Positions 1 to 9,399 of a DNA stretch of 64,000 bases are shown in pieces (positions within the stretch are counted from its first letter, which is position 1; every line of letters begins with the position of its first letter). The notes under the pieces are model-generated. The model was not told the origin of the DNA. It did no database searches and worked only from the letters and a program-made list of their open reading frames with translations. The DNA is taken from contig NZ_SJPI01000002.1 in the NCBI RefSeq assembly GCF_007859865.1, positions 578,721 through 642,720 on the forward strand. Reading direction: 5' to 3'. This DNA comes from Rubripirellula amarantea. Lineage in GTDB: Bacteria > Planctomycetota > Planctomycetia > Pirellulales > Pirellulaceae. Position numbers and translations under genes: made by a program.

Positions 1-875
1 ATGCCGGGGGTCACGACCAAGACTTCGTAGGCGGCAACCCGACCACCGCCGATTTTTGGCAGCAGTGTTTGTGCGACCACGCCGATCAAAGTGGACGCCA
101 GTTGGGTGCGGATTTGGTCCTGCAGGTTACCGGGGAACGCGTCAATGATCCGGTTGACCGTGCCTTGAGCACTGTTGGTGTGAAGAGTGCCGAATACGAC
201 GTGACCGGTTTCCGCAGCACTAATGGCCGCTTCAATGGTTTCCAAGTCACGAAGCTCGCCGACCAAAATCACGTCAGGGTCTTGCCGGAGAGCACGGCGA
301 ATCGCCTCAGAGAAGCTCGGGACGTCAACGCCCACTTCGCGTTGGTTGATTGTCGACTCGATGTGATCGTGATAGAACTCGATCGGATCCTCGATCGTGA
401 TAATGTGGTGGTCGACGGTCGAGTTCAGCAGGTGAATCAGCGATGCCAACGTGGTCGACTTGCCCGAGCCCGTCGGGCCGGTGACCAAGAACAGACCACG
501 AGGCCGGTGAACCATCTTCACTACGGCTTCGGGCAGGCCGAGTTGTTCGGGGGTCAACTTGTCGTTGGGGATCTGGCGAAGCACCATCGAGATGAAGCCC
601 CGTTGCTTGAACACCGAAACCCGGAACCGAGCTTGGTCGCCGAACGCAAAGCCAAAGTCACACGAGCCGGTTTCTTGCAGTTCCCGCTGGCAACGTTCAG
701 GCGTGATCGACTTCATCAACGCCACGGCGTCCTCCTGCTCGAGCGTCTTGGTCTCGAGTTTTCGCATTCGACCGTGCAGGCGAAATACGGGGGGTTGGCC
801 GACCACAATGTGGATATCGCTGACGCCTTGCTTGATGGCTGCTTGAAGCAGCTTGTCGATCAGCACCGTTGCCAT
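1..875 (-). CDS. pilT: Type IV pilus retraction ATPase PilT (3' end cut by window edge)
   Basis: Hexameric ATPase at the cytoplasmic base of type IV pili that drives pilus depolymerisation (twitching). The visible 291 codons start at ATG 875 with MATVLIDKLL and contain the Walker A motif GPTGSGKST, the Asp box IEDPIEF, Walker B DVILVGELRD and the His box GTLHTNSA, in the family order. The sequence VGELRDLETI is typical of PilT rather than PilB. The frame runs off the left edge after about 290 residues, so roughly the last 50-80 residues are missing. It lies 367 bp downstream of pilB on the same strand. PilT versus the paralogue PilU cannot be settled without the C-terminus. Confidence 0.93.
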   Translation of the reverse strand, partial: MATVLIDKLLQAAIKQGVSDIHIVVGQPPVFRLHGRMRKLETKTLEQEDAVALMKSITPERCQRELQETGSCDFGFAFGDQARFRVSVFKQRGFISMVLRQIPNDKLTPEQLGLPEAVVKMVHRPRGLFLVTGPTGSGKSTTLASLIHLLNSTVDHHIITIEDPIEFYHDHIESTINQREVGVDVPSFSEAIRRALRQDPDVILVGELRDLETIEAAISAAETGHVVFGTLHTNSAQGTVNRIIDAFPGNLQDQIRTQLASTLIGVVAQTLLPKIGGGRVAAYEVLVVTPG

Positions 876-1242
876 AAATTAGGTTCCCTCGAGGCCGAAG
901 ACCGGAACTCTTTCCGATCGACGAAGTTAGATAAGTTGGGAAGAAGAGGAGCATAGTCAGCCGAAAGCAATTCCGGCTCACGTTGCTATTATTCCCATGA
1001 AACTGGCAAAGGCCAGTAAATTCGCCTTAAAGCTTTGCGATGGACGCCGCAGCAGCAGCGATCGTGAAACGCACCCCCAGGGCATTCACGGCCAATTTCG
1101 GCTCGAAATCAGGGCGGGACGCTGACTAGCCGAGCGGGGTAATTGGCCATGGTTTGGCAAGGCGCCGTTTTAGGCGAAACACGTGCCAAAATCGCGGTGG
1201 GAGATGCCCGTTTCAGCGTCTGCGGGGAACCGCAAATACGGC
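876..1242. other. Intergenic region between pilB and pilT
   Basis: The 367 bp between the pilB stop and the pilT start hold no convincing coding frame, hairpin terminator or repeat. The pilT promoter is expected here, but no clear -35/-10 pair was recognised. Confidence 0.5.
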
Positions 1243-3006
1243 TTACAGCGAGTCCAGGTCCTGCATCATATTGCTGAACGCCAGGTCCTCTTGTTCGGTC
1301 TTTTTCGCCACACGATAGACCTCTTCAAATGACGTGATTCCGCGGATCGCCTTGAGCATCCCGTCGGTGTAAAGCGTTGACATACCGTTCTTTATGGCGT
1401 TGATGCGGATTTCTTGAGTGCCCGCTCCCTTAAACATCAACTCGCGCATCTTGCTGTTGATCAGCATCAGTTCGTAGATACCGATTCGACCCCGGTAGCC
1501 CGAGCGTCCGCAGTACGTGCAACCCTTGCCGCGAGAGAACTCCGCACGCTTGATCAGCTCGGGGGGAAGGCCCGTTTCGGCTAGCACGCTTTCGGACGGT
1601 TGGAACCGCACCTTGCAGCGGGGGCAAATGGTCCGCACCAATCGCTGAGCCAAGACCGCGATGACGGAGCTTGCCACCATGTAGGATGGTACACCGATGT
1701 CCACCATGCGTGATATAGCACTGGGCGCGTCGTTCGTGTGTAGCGTACTGAAAACCAGGTGTCCAGTTAATGAAGCCTGGATTCCCATCGACGCGGTCTC
1801 GTGGTCACGCATTTCGCCGACCAGGATGATGTTGGGAGCTTGCCGCAGCATCGCTCGAATGATCAGGGCGAAGTCGAGCCCGATACCGTGCTGAACTTGC
1901 ACCTGGTTGATGCCCGGAAGGTAGTACTCCACCGGGTCCTCGGCGGTGATCACTTTCCGGTCCGGGCGGTTCAGCGCGTTCAGCGCGGCGTACAAGGTCG
2001 TCGTCTTACCCGACCCCGTGGGGCCTGTCACCAAAATGATTCCGTTGGGCCGGCGAATCAACGAGTTGAAGTTTCGGAAGTCGCGTTCGGACAATCCGAG
2101 CTGACGAACGCCCACCTTGATGTTGTCCTTGTCGAGCAACCGCATGACGCAGGACGACCCGTGATTGGTGGGGATGATGGACACCCGAAGGTCGAGCTGC
2201 TTGTCGCCGACGGTGATTTTGATCCGCCCGTCGGTGGGGCGTCTCTTCTCTGAAATGTCAATTTTGGCAAGGATCTTGATCCGGGCGATGATGGCCGAGA
2301 GCATCCGCTTAGGTGCGTTCTCGCGTTCCACGCAGACGCCGTCGATGCGGTAGCGGATTCGCACTCGATCTTCGAAGGGTTCAACGTGGATGTCGGAAGC
2401 TCGTAATTGGACGGCTTCGGCGATCATCAGGTTGACCAATCGGATCACGGGAGCGGCGCTGTTGTCGTCGTCATCCTCCATTGCCCCGCCATCGCCGCCT
2501 TCGTCCGTTTCGGTGAAGTCGATCGCGGTATCGGTGAATTCCTGCAGCATCGAGTCAGCGGATTCACCTTCCACCTGGCCGTAGTACTTATTGATCGCAC
2601 CGAGGATGGCGGTTTTGGGGGCCAGGACGGATTCGATCTTTCGGTTGAGGATGAACCGCAGTTTTTCGATGGTTTCGAGGTCGAAGGGGTCTGAAATCAA
2701 GACCGTGAGGGCTCCGTCTTCTTCCAGGTAGGGCAAGACATTGTTTTCGCGAGCGACCGATTCGGGCACCAATTCGATGACTTCTTCGGGAATATTGACC
2801 GTTCGGAGATCGACGTAAGGGATTTTGTGATGCTTGGCGAGAGCCTCGGCGACCTCCTCGGGCGTAGCGTATTCCATCTGAACGAGCACGGCGCCGACAT
2901 CGGCGCCTGTGTTTTTAGCGACTTCTTCGGCTTCGCTAAGCTGGTCCAGGGAAATGACTCCGGACTTCAAGAGAAGGTCGGTGAAGTCATGCATCGCTTG
3001 GCTCAT
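1243..3006 (-). CDS. pilB: Type IV pilus assembly / type II secretion ATPase PilB (GspE family)
   Basis: Cytoplasmic ATPase that powers pilin polymerisation or pseudopilus assembly. The N-terminal MshEN/GspE-N domain (about residues 1-150) is followed by an acidic linker and the ATPase core with Walker A GPTGSGKTTT, the Asp box ITAEDPVEY, Walker B NIILVGEMRD and His box STLHTND. A four-cysteine zinc site follows (CPRC and CTYC). ATG 3006 is preferred because AGGAA lies seven bases upstream; a TTG at 3024 would add six residues. At 587 residues it has family length. Its partner pilT lies downstream. The context favours pili over type II secretion, but PilB and GspE are hard to separate by sequence alone. 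Confidence 0.92.
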   Translation of the reverse strand: MSQAMHDFTDLLLKSGVISLDQLSEAEEVAKNTGADVGAVLVQMEYATPEEVAEALAKHHKIPYVDLRTVNIPEEVIELVPESVARENNVLPYLEEDGALTVLISDPFDLETIEKLRFILNRKIESVLAPKTAILGAINKYYGQVEGESADSMLQEFTDTAIDFTETDEGGDGGAMEDDDDNSAAPVIRLVNLMIAEAVQLRASDIHVEPFEDRVRIRYRIDGVCVERENAPKRMLSAIIARIKILAKIDISEKRRPTDGRIKITVGDKQLDLRVSIIPTNHGSSCVMRLLDKDNIKVGVRQLGLSERDFRNFNSLIRRPNGIILVTGPTGSGKTTTLYAALNALNRPDRKVITAEDPVEYYLPGINQVQVQHGIGLDFALIIRAMLRQAPNIILVGEMRDHETASMGIQASLTGHLVFSTLHTNDAPSAISRMVDIGVPSYMVASSVIAVLAQRLVRTICPRCKVRFQPSESVLAETGLPPELIKRAEFSRGKGCTYCGRSGYRGRIGIYELMLINSKMRELMFKGAGTQEIRINAIKNGMSTLYTDGMLKAIRGITSFEEVYRVAKKTEQEDLAFSNMMQDLDSL

Positions 3007-3252
3007 CAGTATTTCCTGGTTCAAGATGAGAGAGAAAAGGTCGTCGTGGCCCCTTTATGGTACTCGAATCTGAGTCCAGCACTGCAACCCGTAGTTTAGA
3101 ATTCCACGCGGACAGTCGATCCACGGACGCTCAGGTCTCACAGACAGTGTGATTGGCCTGAGCGTTTGACGATCAGCAGGCAGTGATATCCCGCCAGCTT
3201 CCCGAGGTCGTTTCAGGACGGGAGGTCGCGCCCCAGCCAGCAGGGTCCGCGT

Positions 3253-3816
3253 TTAGAGAAGTTTCATGAACTCACGCATCCACGCGGGGTGTGCGGGCCA
3301 AGCGGGAGCGGTGACCAGGTTGCCGTCGACATGGGCGCTGTCCATCGTGGGAGCCGGGGGGCTGTAGGTGCCACCGGCAGCTTCCACTTCGGGTTTGACG
3401 GCTGGGTAGCAACTACACGTACGGCCCGAGAGCACGCCGGCGGCCACCAGGATCTGTGGTCCGTGGCAAATTGCGGCGATCGGCTTTTTGGTGGTCGCGA
3501 AATGTCGGACGGCGTTGAGAACGTCTTGATTGAGTCGCAAGTATTCCGGTGCTCGGCCGCCGGGAATCACCAGTGCGTCGTAGTCGGCCGGCCGCAGGGA
3601 CTCAAAATCCGCGGTGATGGCGAAACGATGTCCCGGCTTTTCGCTGTACGTTTGGTGCCCTTCAAAATCGTGGATCGCTGTGGCGACGGATTCGCCCGCC
3701 ATCTTGTCGGGACAAACGGTGTCGACGTGATGTCCGGCGCAAAGCAATATCTGGTACGGCACCATGGCTTCGTAGTCTTCCACAAAGTCGCCAACGATCA
3801 TCAGGATTTTTTTCAC
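3253..3816 (-). CDS. DJ-1/PfpI family protein (class I glutamine amidotransferase-like)
   Basis: A 187-residue single-domain DJ-1/PfpI protein. The nucleophile elbow with the conserved cysteine is [15 protein letters not shown], and the [11 protein letters not shown] segment matches the family's glycine-rich turn before it. Relatives act as intracellular protease/chaperones, glyoxalases or deglycases in stress responses, and the exact substrate cannot be read from the sequence. GTG 3816 is chosen as start because homologous sequence begins at [11 protein letters not shown]; the frame stays open upstream to 3930 but that part looks non-coding. It appears monocistronic and lies in the opposite direction to the flagellar operon. 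Confidence 0.85.
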   Translation of the reverse strand: MKKILMIVGDFVEDYEAMVPYQILLCAGHHVDTVCPDKMAGESVATAIHDFEGHQTYSEKPGHRFAITADFESLRPADYDALVIPGGRAPEYLRLNQDVLNAVRHFATTKKPIAAICHGPQILVAAGVLSGRTCSCYPAVKPEVEAAGGTYSPPAPTMDSAHVDGNLVTAPAWPAHPAWMREFMKLL

Positions 3817-3984
3817 GGAATGGGCCTTCAAGTGAAAAGGTGAAAGGGATGCGGTTGAAAAAGCGAACCTTATGGCGATCTTTGCCAAATGTCTACAAGT
3901 AAGGCGGCTAAGGAGAACGCTAGGAGCCAAGACGCAAACTTTCGAGCCACAAGTTCTAGCTCGCCAGTTTCACATCGCCAGTGT

Positions 3985-4044
3985 CTAGAACGTTGGTTTC
4001 TAGGACGCTGATTTCTAGGACGCTGATTTCTAATACGCGAGTTT
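3985..4044. repeat. Short tandem repeat, 15 bp x 4
   Basis: Four adjacent 15-bp units; the two central ones are identical (ctaggacgctgattt) and the outer two are degenerate. They lie between the divergent PfpI gene and flgF. Confidence 0.9.
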
Positions 4045-4070
4045 GAACAACGCCGAGTCGCCTTAGCGTT

Positions 4071-4106
4071 CCAGATCACCTTAACGATATCACCTTAGTG
4101 ATCTGG
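4071..4106. promoter_or_regulatory. Inverted repeat upstream of flgF
   Basis: A perfect 9-bp inverted repeat, ccagatcac (4071-4079) and gtgatctgg (4098-4106), sits about 90 bp before the flgF start. It could be an operator or a transcript hairpin at the head of the flagellar operon. No factor is identified. Confidence 0.35.
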
Positions 4107-4195
4107 GATTGCCTTTGGCCTTGCTTGCACCGGGCCAGACTTGTTACTCCCCAAGGGTACTTGAGCGAAAATTTGAATTTCTAGGGAGTTTTGCG

Positions 4196-4948
4196 ATGCC
4201 ATATGGCCTCTACATGTCGGCGGCTGGTGCTCATGCACAAAGTCATCGTATGCAACAACTCAGCAACAACCTTGCCAACGTCGATACACCCGGCTTCAAA
4301 CCGCAGGAAACGATCCTGCAGGCTCGGTTCGCCGAGATGATCGAACAAGGACAAGTCAGTTCAGGTTTAGGCGGAGCTGATGACATTGGCGGCGGAGTCA
4401 CGATTCAGCCATCGCAAACCCAGTTTTCCCAGGGTGCCGTGAAGTCAACGGGACGCGAAACTGACTTCGCGATCAACGACGAAACATCTTTCTTTGTGGT
4501 CAACCACGCCGGCGAACAGCGACTCACCCGAGCGGGTGACTTTCTGTTTGATTCGCAAGGCCGGTTGATCAACCAAAACGGTGACGCGGTGATGGGAAGC
4601 AACGGGCAACCCATCCAAATCGAACCGAACAAGCCTTACCAAGTGGGCGCCCAGGGTCGCATTCAACAAGGCGGCACCACTCACGAATTGATGTTGGCAA
4701 AGCCCAAGAGCATGGGGGATCTGACACACTTGGGTGGCAATCAATTCAAGCCTCTCGCACCGTTTGATCTTGTCGCTCGCGGAGATCGCCAGGTAGTAGG
4801 AGGTATGTTGGAACATTCCGCCGTCAGTCCGACGAGTGCGATGATGGAGTTGATCGAGACCTCACGCGTCTACGAAGCCAACGTGCGAATGATTCAAAAC
4901 CAAGACTCCGTGATGGGGACGCTAATCAGTCGCGTGCTTCAAAACTAA
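4196..4948 (+). CDS. flgF: Flagellar basal-body rod protein FlgF
   Basis: Rod component of the flagellar basal body, exported by the flagellar type III system to the periplasm. The N-terminus MPYGLYMSAAGAHAQ with the rod motif NNLANVDTPGFK, and the C-terminal amphipathic segment ending SVMGTLISRVLQN, are the two conserved Flg rod/hook ends that pack as coiled coils. At 250 residues it fits FlgF. ATG 4196 is chosen because GGGAG lies about eight bases upstream; in-frame codons run back to 4109 but show no homology. It precedes flgG, as in many bacteria. A FlgG-type paralogue is the alternative, but the neighbour is a better FlgG. Confidence 0.88.
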   Translation: MPYGLYMSAAGAHAQSHRMQQLSNNLANVDTPGFKPQETILQARFAEMIEQGQVSSGLGGADDIGGGVTIQPSQTQFSQGAVKSTGRETDFAINDETSFFVVNHAGEQRLTRAGDFLFDSQGRLINQNGDAVMGSNGQPIQIEPNKPYQVGAQGRIQQGGTTHELMLAKPKSMGDLTHLGGNQFKPLAPFDLVARGDRQVVGGMLEHSAVSPTSAMMELIETSRVYEANVRMIQNQDSVMGTLISRVLQN

Positions 4949-5080
4949 ACGCGACTGAGTCGGCGATGCCTACCTAGGCGAATCGCAAGCGACGCGACTC
5001 CTAACGAAGCAACGTCCCGGCTCAACAAAACACTGAACTCTTCTGCCTAGAACCCAATCCCTTACGCCTGAAGCCTACTC

Positions 5081-5887
5081 ATGAGTGTTCAAACCCTATA
5101 CACCGCCGCCACCGGAATGGAGGCGATGGAAACGAAGCTCGACGTGATCGCCAATAACCTGGCCAACATCAACACGACGGGCTTCAAGAAGGATCGCGCT
5201 AACTTCGAGGACTTGCTGTATCGCACCGAAGTGCATCCGGGCGTGAAAGACGCCAATCAAACGCCCACCGCCGTGGGGACTCAGGTCGGTCTCGGGGTTC
5301 GCGTCACCAGCACGCAAACAGATCAACGGCAGGGGACTCTTCAGCAAACCGGCCGCGAACTTGACGTCGCGATCCAAGGCAAGGGTTACCTGCGAGTGCT
5401 CGATCCATCGAGCCAGCAAACGATGTACACTCGCGCCGGGAACCTCGACATCAACGCCGACGGGCAATTGGTGATCGGTTCGGCAAGCGTGGGACGGTTG
5501 ATCGATCCACCAATCCAGATTCCCAACGATGCCACGGCGATCTCAATTAGCGGCAATGGCGAAGTGATGGTGCGGGTTCCTGGTCAAACCGAACTCGCGC
5601 TTCAGGGCCAAATCCAAATGGCTCAGTTTGTGAACCCGGACGGTCTGCAGAAAACCGGCGAGAACATGTACCTGCAAACCGATGCTTCGGGACCGGAGCA
5701 AGTCGGCACGCCTGGCGATCAAGGGATTGGCGAGATTCGTCAAGGGAACCTGGAAGCGTCCAACGTCGAGCCGGTTCAAGAGTTGATCGACCTGATCACC
5801 ACCCAGCGAGCCTTCGAGCTCAACAGTCAAGCCGTTCAGGCCGGCGACCAGATCATGCAGAACATTTCGAACCTGCGTCGCTTCTAA
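5081..5887 (+). CDS. flgG: Flagellar distal rod protein FlgG
   Basis: Forms the distal rod that crosses the periplasm inside the P and L rings. At 268 residues it has the usual FlgG length. The N-terminus MSVQTLYTAATGMEAMETKL followed by NNLANINTTGFKKDRANFEDLLY is the FlgG signature, and the C-terminus carries NVEPVQELIDLITTQRAFELNSQ, the conserved C-terminal helix region. It lies 132 bp after flgF on the same strand and leads into the ring genes flgA, flgH and flgI that assemble around this rod. Confidence 0.95.
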   Translation: MSVQTLYTAATGMEAMETKLDVIANNLANINTTGFKKDRANFEDLLYRTEVHPGVKDANQTPTAVGTQVGLGVRVTSTQTDQRQGTLQQTGRELDVAIQGKGYLRVLDPSSQQTMYTRAGNLDINADGQLVIGSASVGRLIDPPIQIPNDATAISISGNGEVMVRVPGQTELALQGQIQMAQFVNPDGLQKTGENMYLQTDASGPEQVGTPGDQGIGEIRQGNLEASNVEPVQELIDLITTQRAFELNSQAVQAGDQIMQNISNLRRF

Positions 5888-6003
5888 GATTCAGTAAAGC
5901 AGTTTGTCGGATTGCCGAAAGTCTTGGCGACTTTGGTTATCCCCAAACACTGTTATCCCCAAACGCCTTGTTTGGTTTGAAATTCCACGGATGGAAATTG
6001 AAG

Positions 6004-7185
6004 ATGATGTTCACAGGCAAGATGCCACTCACCCTGCTTCTGGTGCTCGTGATGGCGTCGTTGGTTTGTGCGCAGGATTCCGCGGTCATCAATGCTCACA
6101 CACGTTGGGTTCTCAAAACCAAGTCGAACGTCCGAGTCAATTCACCGATCGTCCGTTTAGAAGACGTGGTCGAGCCAACTGATCCCAACATGGCTGGTTG
6201 GAAACGAATCGCCCGGTCGCCAATCGGTTTGGTTCCCGTCGGGGGCCAGACGATGACCATCGAACGCGATCGTCTTAGCCCCATCATCTTGGCCGCCGAG
6301 GCAACGCCACGAATCATCGACTGGGTCGGTCAGGACACCATTCGCGTCGTCTATGACAAGAACTACAAGCCTCAGTCGCATTCGTCGGTCGCGCAAGTTG
6401 CGTACACGCAAGGTACGGTTGCTGGGGCAGTGACTAATGCCGGTTCTTATGCAACGGGTTCCTATGAAGCTGGTTCCTATAAAGCGGGCGAATCAGGGCA
6501 AGATTCCCAGGTCGGATCAGTCGAGCGATTAACCGCATCGGAAAGTCGCCGCGTGGTGCATTGGATTGAGCTAGCGATCGAGCGGTTTCAGCCCAGCATT
6601 CATGAATCCTACGAAGTCGAAGTCGAGGCTGATCAACCAGGACTCGCGGCGCTTCGATTGATTGGCGGCGTGACAGATTGTGCGCCCGTCAGTGAACCGC
6701 ACGAAGGCGTTTGCGTGTTCGCGATTGAAGCCAGGTCGGCTGACGGCACAGTGCGTTCCGACATCAGCGTTCGGCTTTCCGCTCATCCCACCGTCGTGGT
6801 TCCTGCTCGAACGCTGGGGCGAGGACATCGGATTTCGGCCAACGACTTAGAGTTACAGCCGATCCCCGCCGAACAGTTGAGCGGCGATGTGATTGTGGAC
6901 ATGGATTTGCTGATTGGCAAAGAGGTTCGCGGTACGCTGCGAATCGGCCAGCCCATCGGTCATGGTGAAATTGGAGAGCCGATTTTGATTCACCGAGGCG
7001 ACTTGATCGAACTGCGAGTTCTCGGTGGCGGTGTGAGCGTGTCGACCAATGCGAAGGCGGTCGACAGCGGTGCCCATGGAGAATTGATTGAAGTGGAGAC
7101 CATGGCTCCACGCAAGCGAATGGTCGCGCGAGTGTCCACTATTGGCGTCGCGGAAATTGTCACACGTGCACCGATTGTTAGGTAA
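6004..7185 (+). CDS. flgA: Flagellar P-ring assembly chaperone FlgA
   Basis: Periplasmic chaperone for FlgI polymerisation. A signal peptide (hydrophobic TLLLVLVMASLVCA) opens the protein. The C-terminal third is the SAF/ChapFlgA domain: VVVPARTLGRGHRISANDLE, then IGKEVRGTLRIGQPI, then the RGDLIELRV strand. At about 393 residues it is longer than the roughly 220 of E. coli FlgA because of an N-terminal extension of about 200 residues. That extension holds a Tyr/Gly/Ser-rich stretch near residue 145 made of imperfect repeats of AGSY. ATG 6004 or 6007 is preferred over the TTG at 5968. Placed between flgG and flgH, as expected for ring assembly. Confidence 0.88.
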   Translation: MMFTGKMPLTLLLVLVMASLVCAQDSAVINAHTRWVLKTKSNVRVNSPIVRLEDVVEPTDPNMAGWKRIARSPIGLVPVGGQTMTIERDRLSPIILAAEATPRIIDWVGQDTIRVVYDKNYKPQSHSSVAQVAYTQGTVAGAVTNAGSYATGSYEAGSYKAGESGQDSQVGSVERLTASESRRVVHWIELAIERFQPSIHESYEVEVEADQPGLAALRLIGGVTDCAPVSEPHEGVCVFAIEARSADGTVRSDISVRLSAHPTVVVPARTLGRGHRISANDLELQPIPAEQLSGDVIVDMDLLIGKEVRGTLRIGQPIGHGEIGEPILIHRGDLIELRVLGGGVSVSTNAKAVDSGAHGELIEVETMAPRKRMVARVSTIGVAEIVTRAPIVR

Positions 7186-7194
7186 CCAGGATTG

Positions 7195-8040
7195 ATGATG
7201 AAATCGCCCAACCTACTTGTTGGCATTCTGTTTGGTGCACTGCTTTGTGTGGCGTCGCGTCCCGCGATCGCCCAGAACAGTTCGCTGTTGCATGCGCCGA
7301 TGCCGCGAGTGAGTCTTAGCGGGCCGCAGTTCGACAATCCGATGAACGCCGGTCCGCTGGCGAATCCGCGTCCCGAGCAACGCGTGGCTGAACAAGCATT
7401 GCCGCAACCTAGTGATGGACAAGTTGCCCCGTACAAACCCGGTATGGTCGTTCAAGCGGGCGATTCCAACGCCGATCGCCCGCCGGTGCTGCTAAACGGA
7501 GTCAGTTGGACCTACCAACCGGCACCGCCAATTCGAACGTTCCAGAAAAACGATGTGGTCACCATCCGCGTCGACGAGATCACTCGCGTGCAGGCCGACG
7601 GATCCGCCCAAATTCGCAAAACGACGCTCTACGAAGCGGTGCTGAGTGATTGGATCAAGCTGACTGATTTCCGCTTGCGACCTGACCCGCAGGGCAACGG
7701 TGATCCGACGATCGGGACGGAATCCAACAACAACTTTCGAGCTCAGTCGACGGTTCAGTCTCGCGAGTCGTTGACGTTTAACATCGCCGCGACCGTGGTC
7801 GACATTCGGCCCAATGGAAACCTTGTTCTTGAAGCCCGCAAGCAAATTCGCGTCAACGACAATTTGTGGGAAACATCGCTGACGGGAATGTGTCGTGCAG
7901 TGGACATCGCGCCCGACAATGTGGTACTGAGCAAGGACTTGATCGATCTAGAGATTCAGAAAGAAGACCGCGGGCACTTGCGCGACGGTTACAAGCGAGG
8001 CTGGTTTCAAAGGATCTGGGATCGAGTGCAGCCGTTTTAG
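7195..8040 (+). CDS. flgH: Flagellar L-ring protein FlgH
   Basis: Outer-membrane ring protein of the basal body; its presence implies a Gram-negative-type envelope. The signal peptide ends near AIA|QN. The mature part has the FlgH core FQKNDVVTIRVDEITRVQADGSAQ, later SRESLTFNIAATVVDIRPNGNLVLEARKQ-type beta segments. No canonical lipobox is visible, although enterobacterial FlgH is a lipoprotein. ATG 7195 (or 7198) follows AGGA and starts ten bases after the flgA stop, so the two genes are probably translated from one transcript. Confidence 0.9.
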   Translation: MMKSPNLLVGILFGALLCVASRPAIAQNSSLLHAPMPRVSLSGPQFDNPMNAGPLANPRPEQRVAEQALPQPSDGQVAPYKPGMVVQAGDSNADRPPVLLNGVSWTYQPAPPIRTFQKNDVVTIRVDEITRVQADGSAQIRKTTLYEAVLSDWIKLTDFRLRPDPQGNGDPTIGTESNNNFRAQSTVQSRESLTFNIAATVVDIRPNGNLVLEARKQIRVNDNLWETSLTGMCRAVDIAPDNVVLSKDLIDLEIQKEDRGHLRDGYKRGWFQRIWDRVQPF

Positions 8041-8150
8041 TCTGCGTGCTTGAGTGATGTGGAGGGCGACGACCTGTTTTGTGCAGTCGGATCGTCAATC
8101 AACCTCTCGAGCAACAAGGCAGCAATACCGTTCGACGCGAAAGTCATTTG

Positions 8151-9281
8151 ATGAAACATCCACTCACTCAGATCTTCGGACACATGGTCGCCGTCGTTGT
8201 CATCGGCGTGCTGGTGTTCAATCAAACGGTTTTCGCCGAAGGATTGAAGCTGGGAGACCTCTGCCGCGTCAAAGGCCAAGAATCTAACACCCTGCAAGGG
8301 TTGGGTTTGGTCGTCGGTCTTCGAGGAACTGGCGATTCGGATGCATTGCCCACCTCGCGTGCGTTGGCTCGCATGATGCAGTTGATGGGCGGCCCGATGG
8401 CGACCGATCGAATGGGCAACTTGGACTTAAGCGATGTCGCGGATGCCAAGAATGTTGCCATGGTGTTCGTTAACGCTCGGATCCCGCCGGCGGGTGCGCA
8501 ATCGGGCGACATGCTCGATGTGACGGTGAACGCTATCAGTGCCAAGAGTCTCGACGGCGGAACGTTAATGCTGACGCCGCTATTGGGACCTCGCAGCGAC
8601 AACCCGACGGTGTACGCGATGGCTCAAGGCCGTTTGGCTGTTTCACGCGACGGGCCTGCGACGACCGCATCCATCCAAGGTGGTGCCAAAATGGAAGCGT
8701 CGGTGCCCGCTGTCTTTCAAAAGGACGGCAAGCTTACGCTCGTTTTGGAGCGAGATTTTGCAAGCTTCGACACCGCTCAACGAGTGGAGGATGAGATCAA
8801 CAACCTGTCGTCGTTGACGCTAAGCGATTCGCTGGCTCGCAGCAGTGGAAACTCGATTGGCGGCGTGAAGTCGTCTCGAACGTGGGCCAAGGCGATTGAC
8901 CAACTTCACATTGAAGTCGGCATTCCCGAGGTTTACCGAGACAATCCGATCAAGTTCATTTCATTCTTGTTGGGCACGACTATTCAAATCAACAGTCATT
9001 CCAACCGCGTGGTCATCAATGAAAAAGACGGAGTGGTCGTGATCGGCCGAGACGTCGAGATCGCGCCCGTGCTGGTGACGCACCGAAACCTGCGGATCGA
9101 CGCGGGCGGGGGCGGTGGTTTTACTCAGGTTTCTGATAAATCAGACGTTCCATCCAATGCCAAGTTAAAAAGTTTGGCCGACGCGTTGAACGCATTGGAT
9201 GTGCCCACGGATGACTTGATCGCCATTATCAAAACGCTCAAGCGAAAAGGTGACTTGTATGGCGAGGTTGTTTTTCAGTAA
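8151..9281 (+). CDS. flgI: Flagellar P-ring protein FlgI
   Basis: Forms the peptidoglycan-level bushing of the flagellar rod. ATG 8151 gives a signal peptide (HMVAVVVIGVLVFNQTVFA) followed by the conserved start of mature FlgI, LGDLCRVKGQESNTLQGLGL. The family segments GLGLVVGLRGTGDS and, near the C-terminus, ALNALDVPTDDLIAIIKTLK are present. At 376 residues it has normal length. An upstream in-frame start at 8079 is less likely since it precedes the signal peptide. Follows flgH by 110 bp; FlgA in this operon is its chaperone. Confidence 0.94.
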   Translation: MKHPLTQIFGHMVAVVVIGVLVFNQTVFAEGLKLGDLCRVKGQESNTLQGLGLVVGLRGTGDSDALPTSRALARMMQLMGGPMATDRMGNLDLSDVADAKNVAMVFVNARIPPAGAQSGDMLDVTVNAISAKSLDGGTLMLTPLLGPRSDNPTVYAMAQGRLAVSRDGPATTASIQGGAKMEASVPAVFQKDGKLTLVLERDFASFDTAQRVEDEINNLSSLTLSDSLARSSGNSIGGVKSSRTWAKAIDQLHIEVGIPEVYRDNPIKFISFLLGTTIQINSHSNRVVINEKDGVVVIGRDVEIAPVLVTHRNLRIDAGGGGGFTQVSDKSDVPSNAKLKSLADALNALDVPTDDLIAIIKTLKRKGDLYGEVVFQ

Positions 9282-9399
9282 GCATAGCGATCTGTTCACG
9301 ATGTGAACGGATGTTGCAGCCGTTTTGCTTGTCGTAAAGCGGTTGCCATCTCGACTGGTTAGCAAGCGAGCAAGTGACGGTTAGTGAAGGTTGAATCTT

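Noticed and set aside
69-956. A 295-codon open frame on the plus strand
   Set aside because: It is the shadow of pilT, whose Walker and His motifs are unmistakable on the minus strand.
4108-4140. Sigma-54 promoter for the flagellar operon
   Set aside because: A TGGC and a TTGC are present, but the spacing is too short for a -24/-12 promoter.
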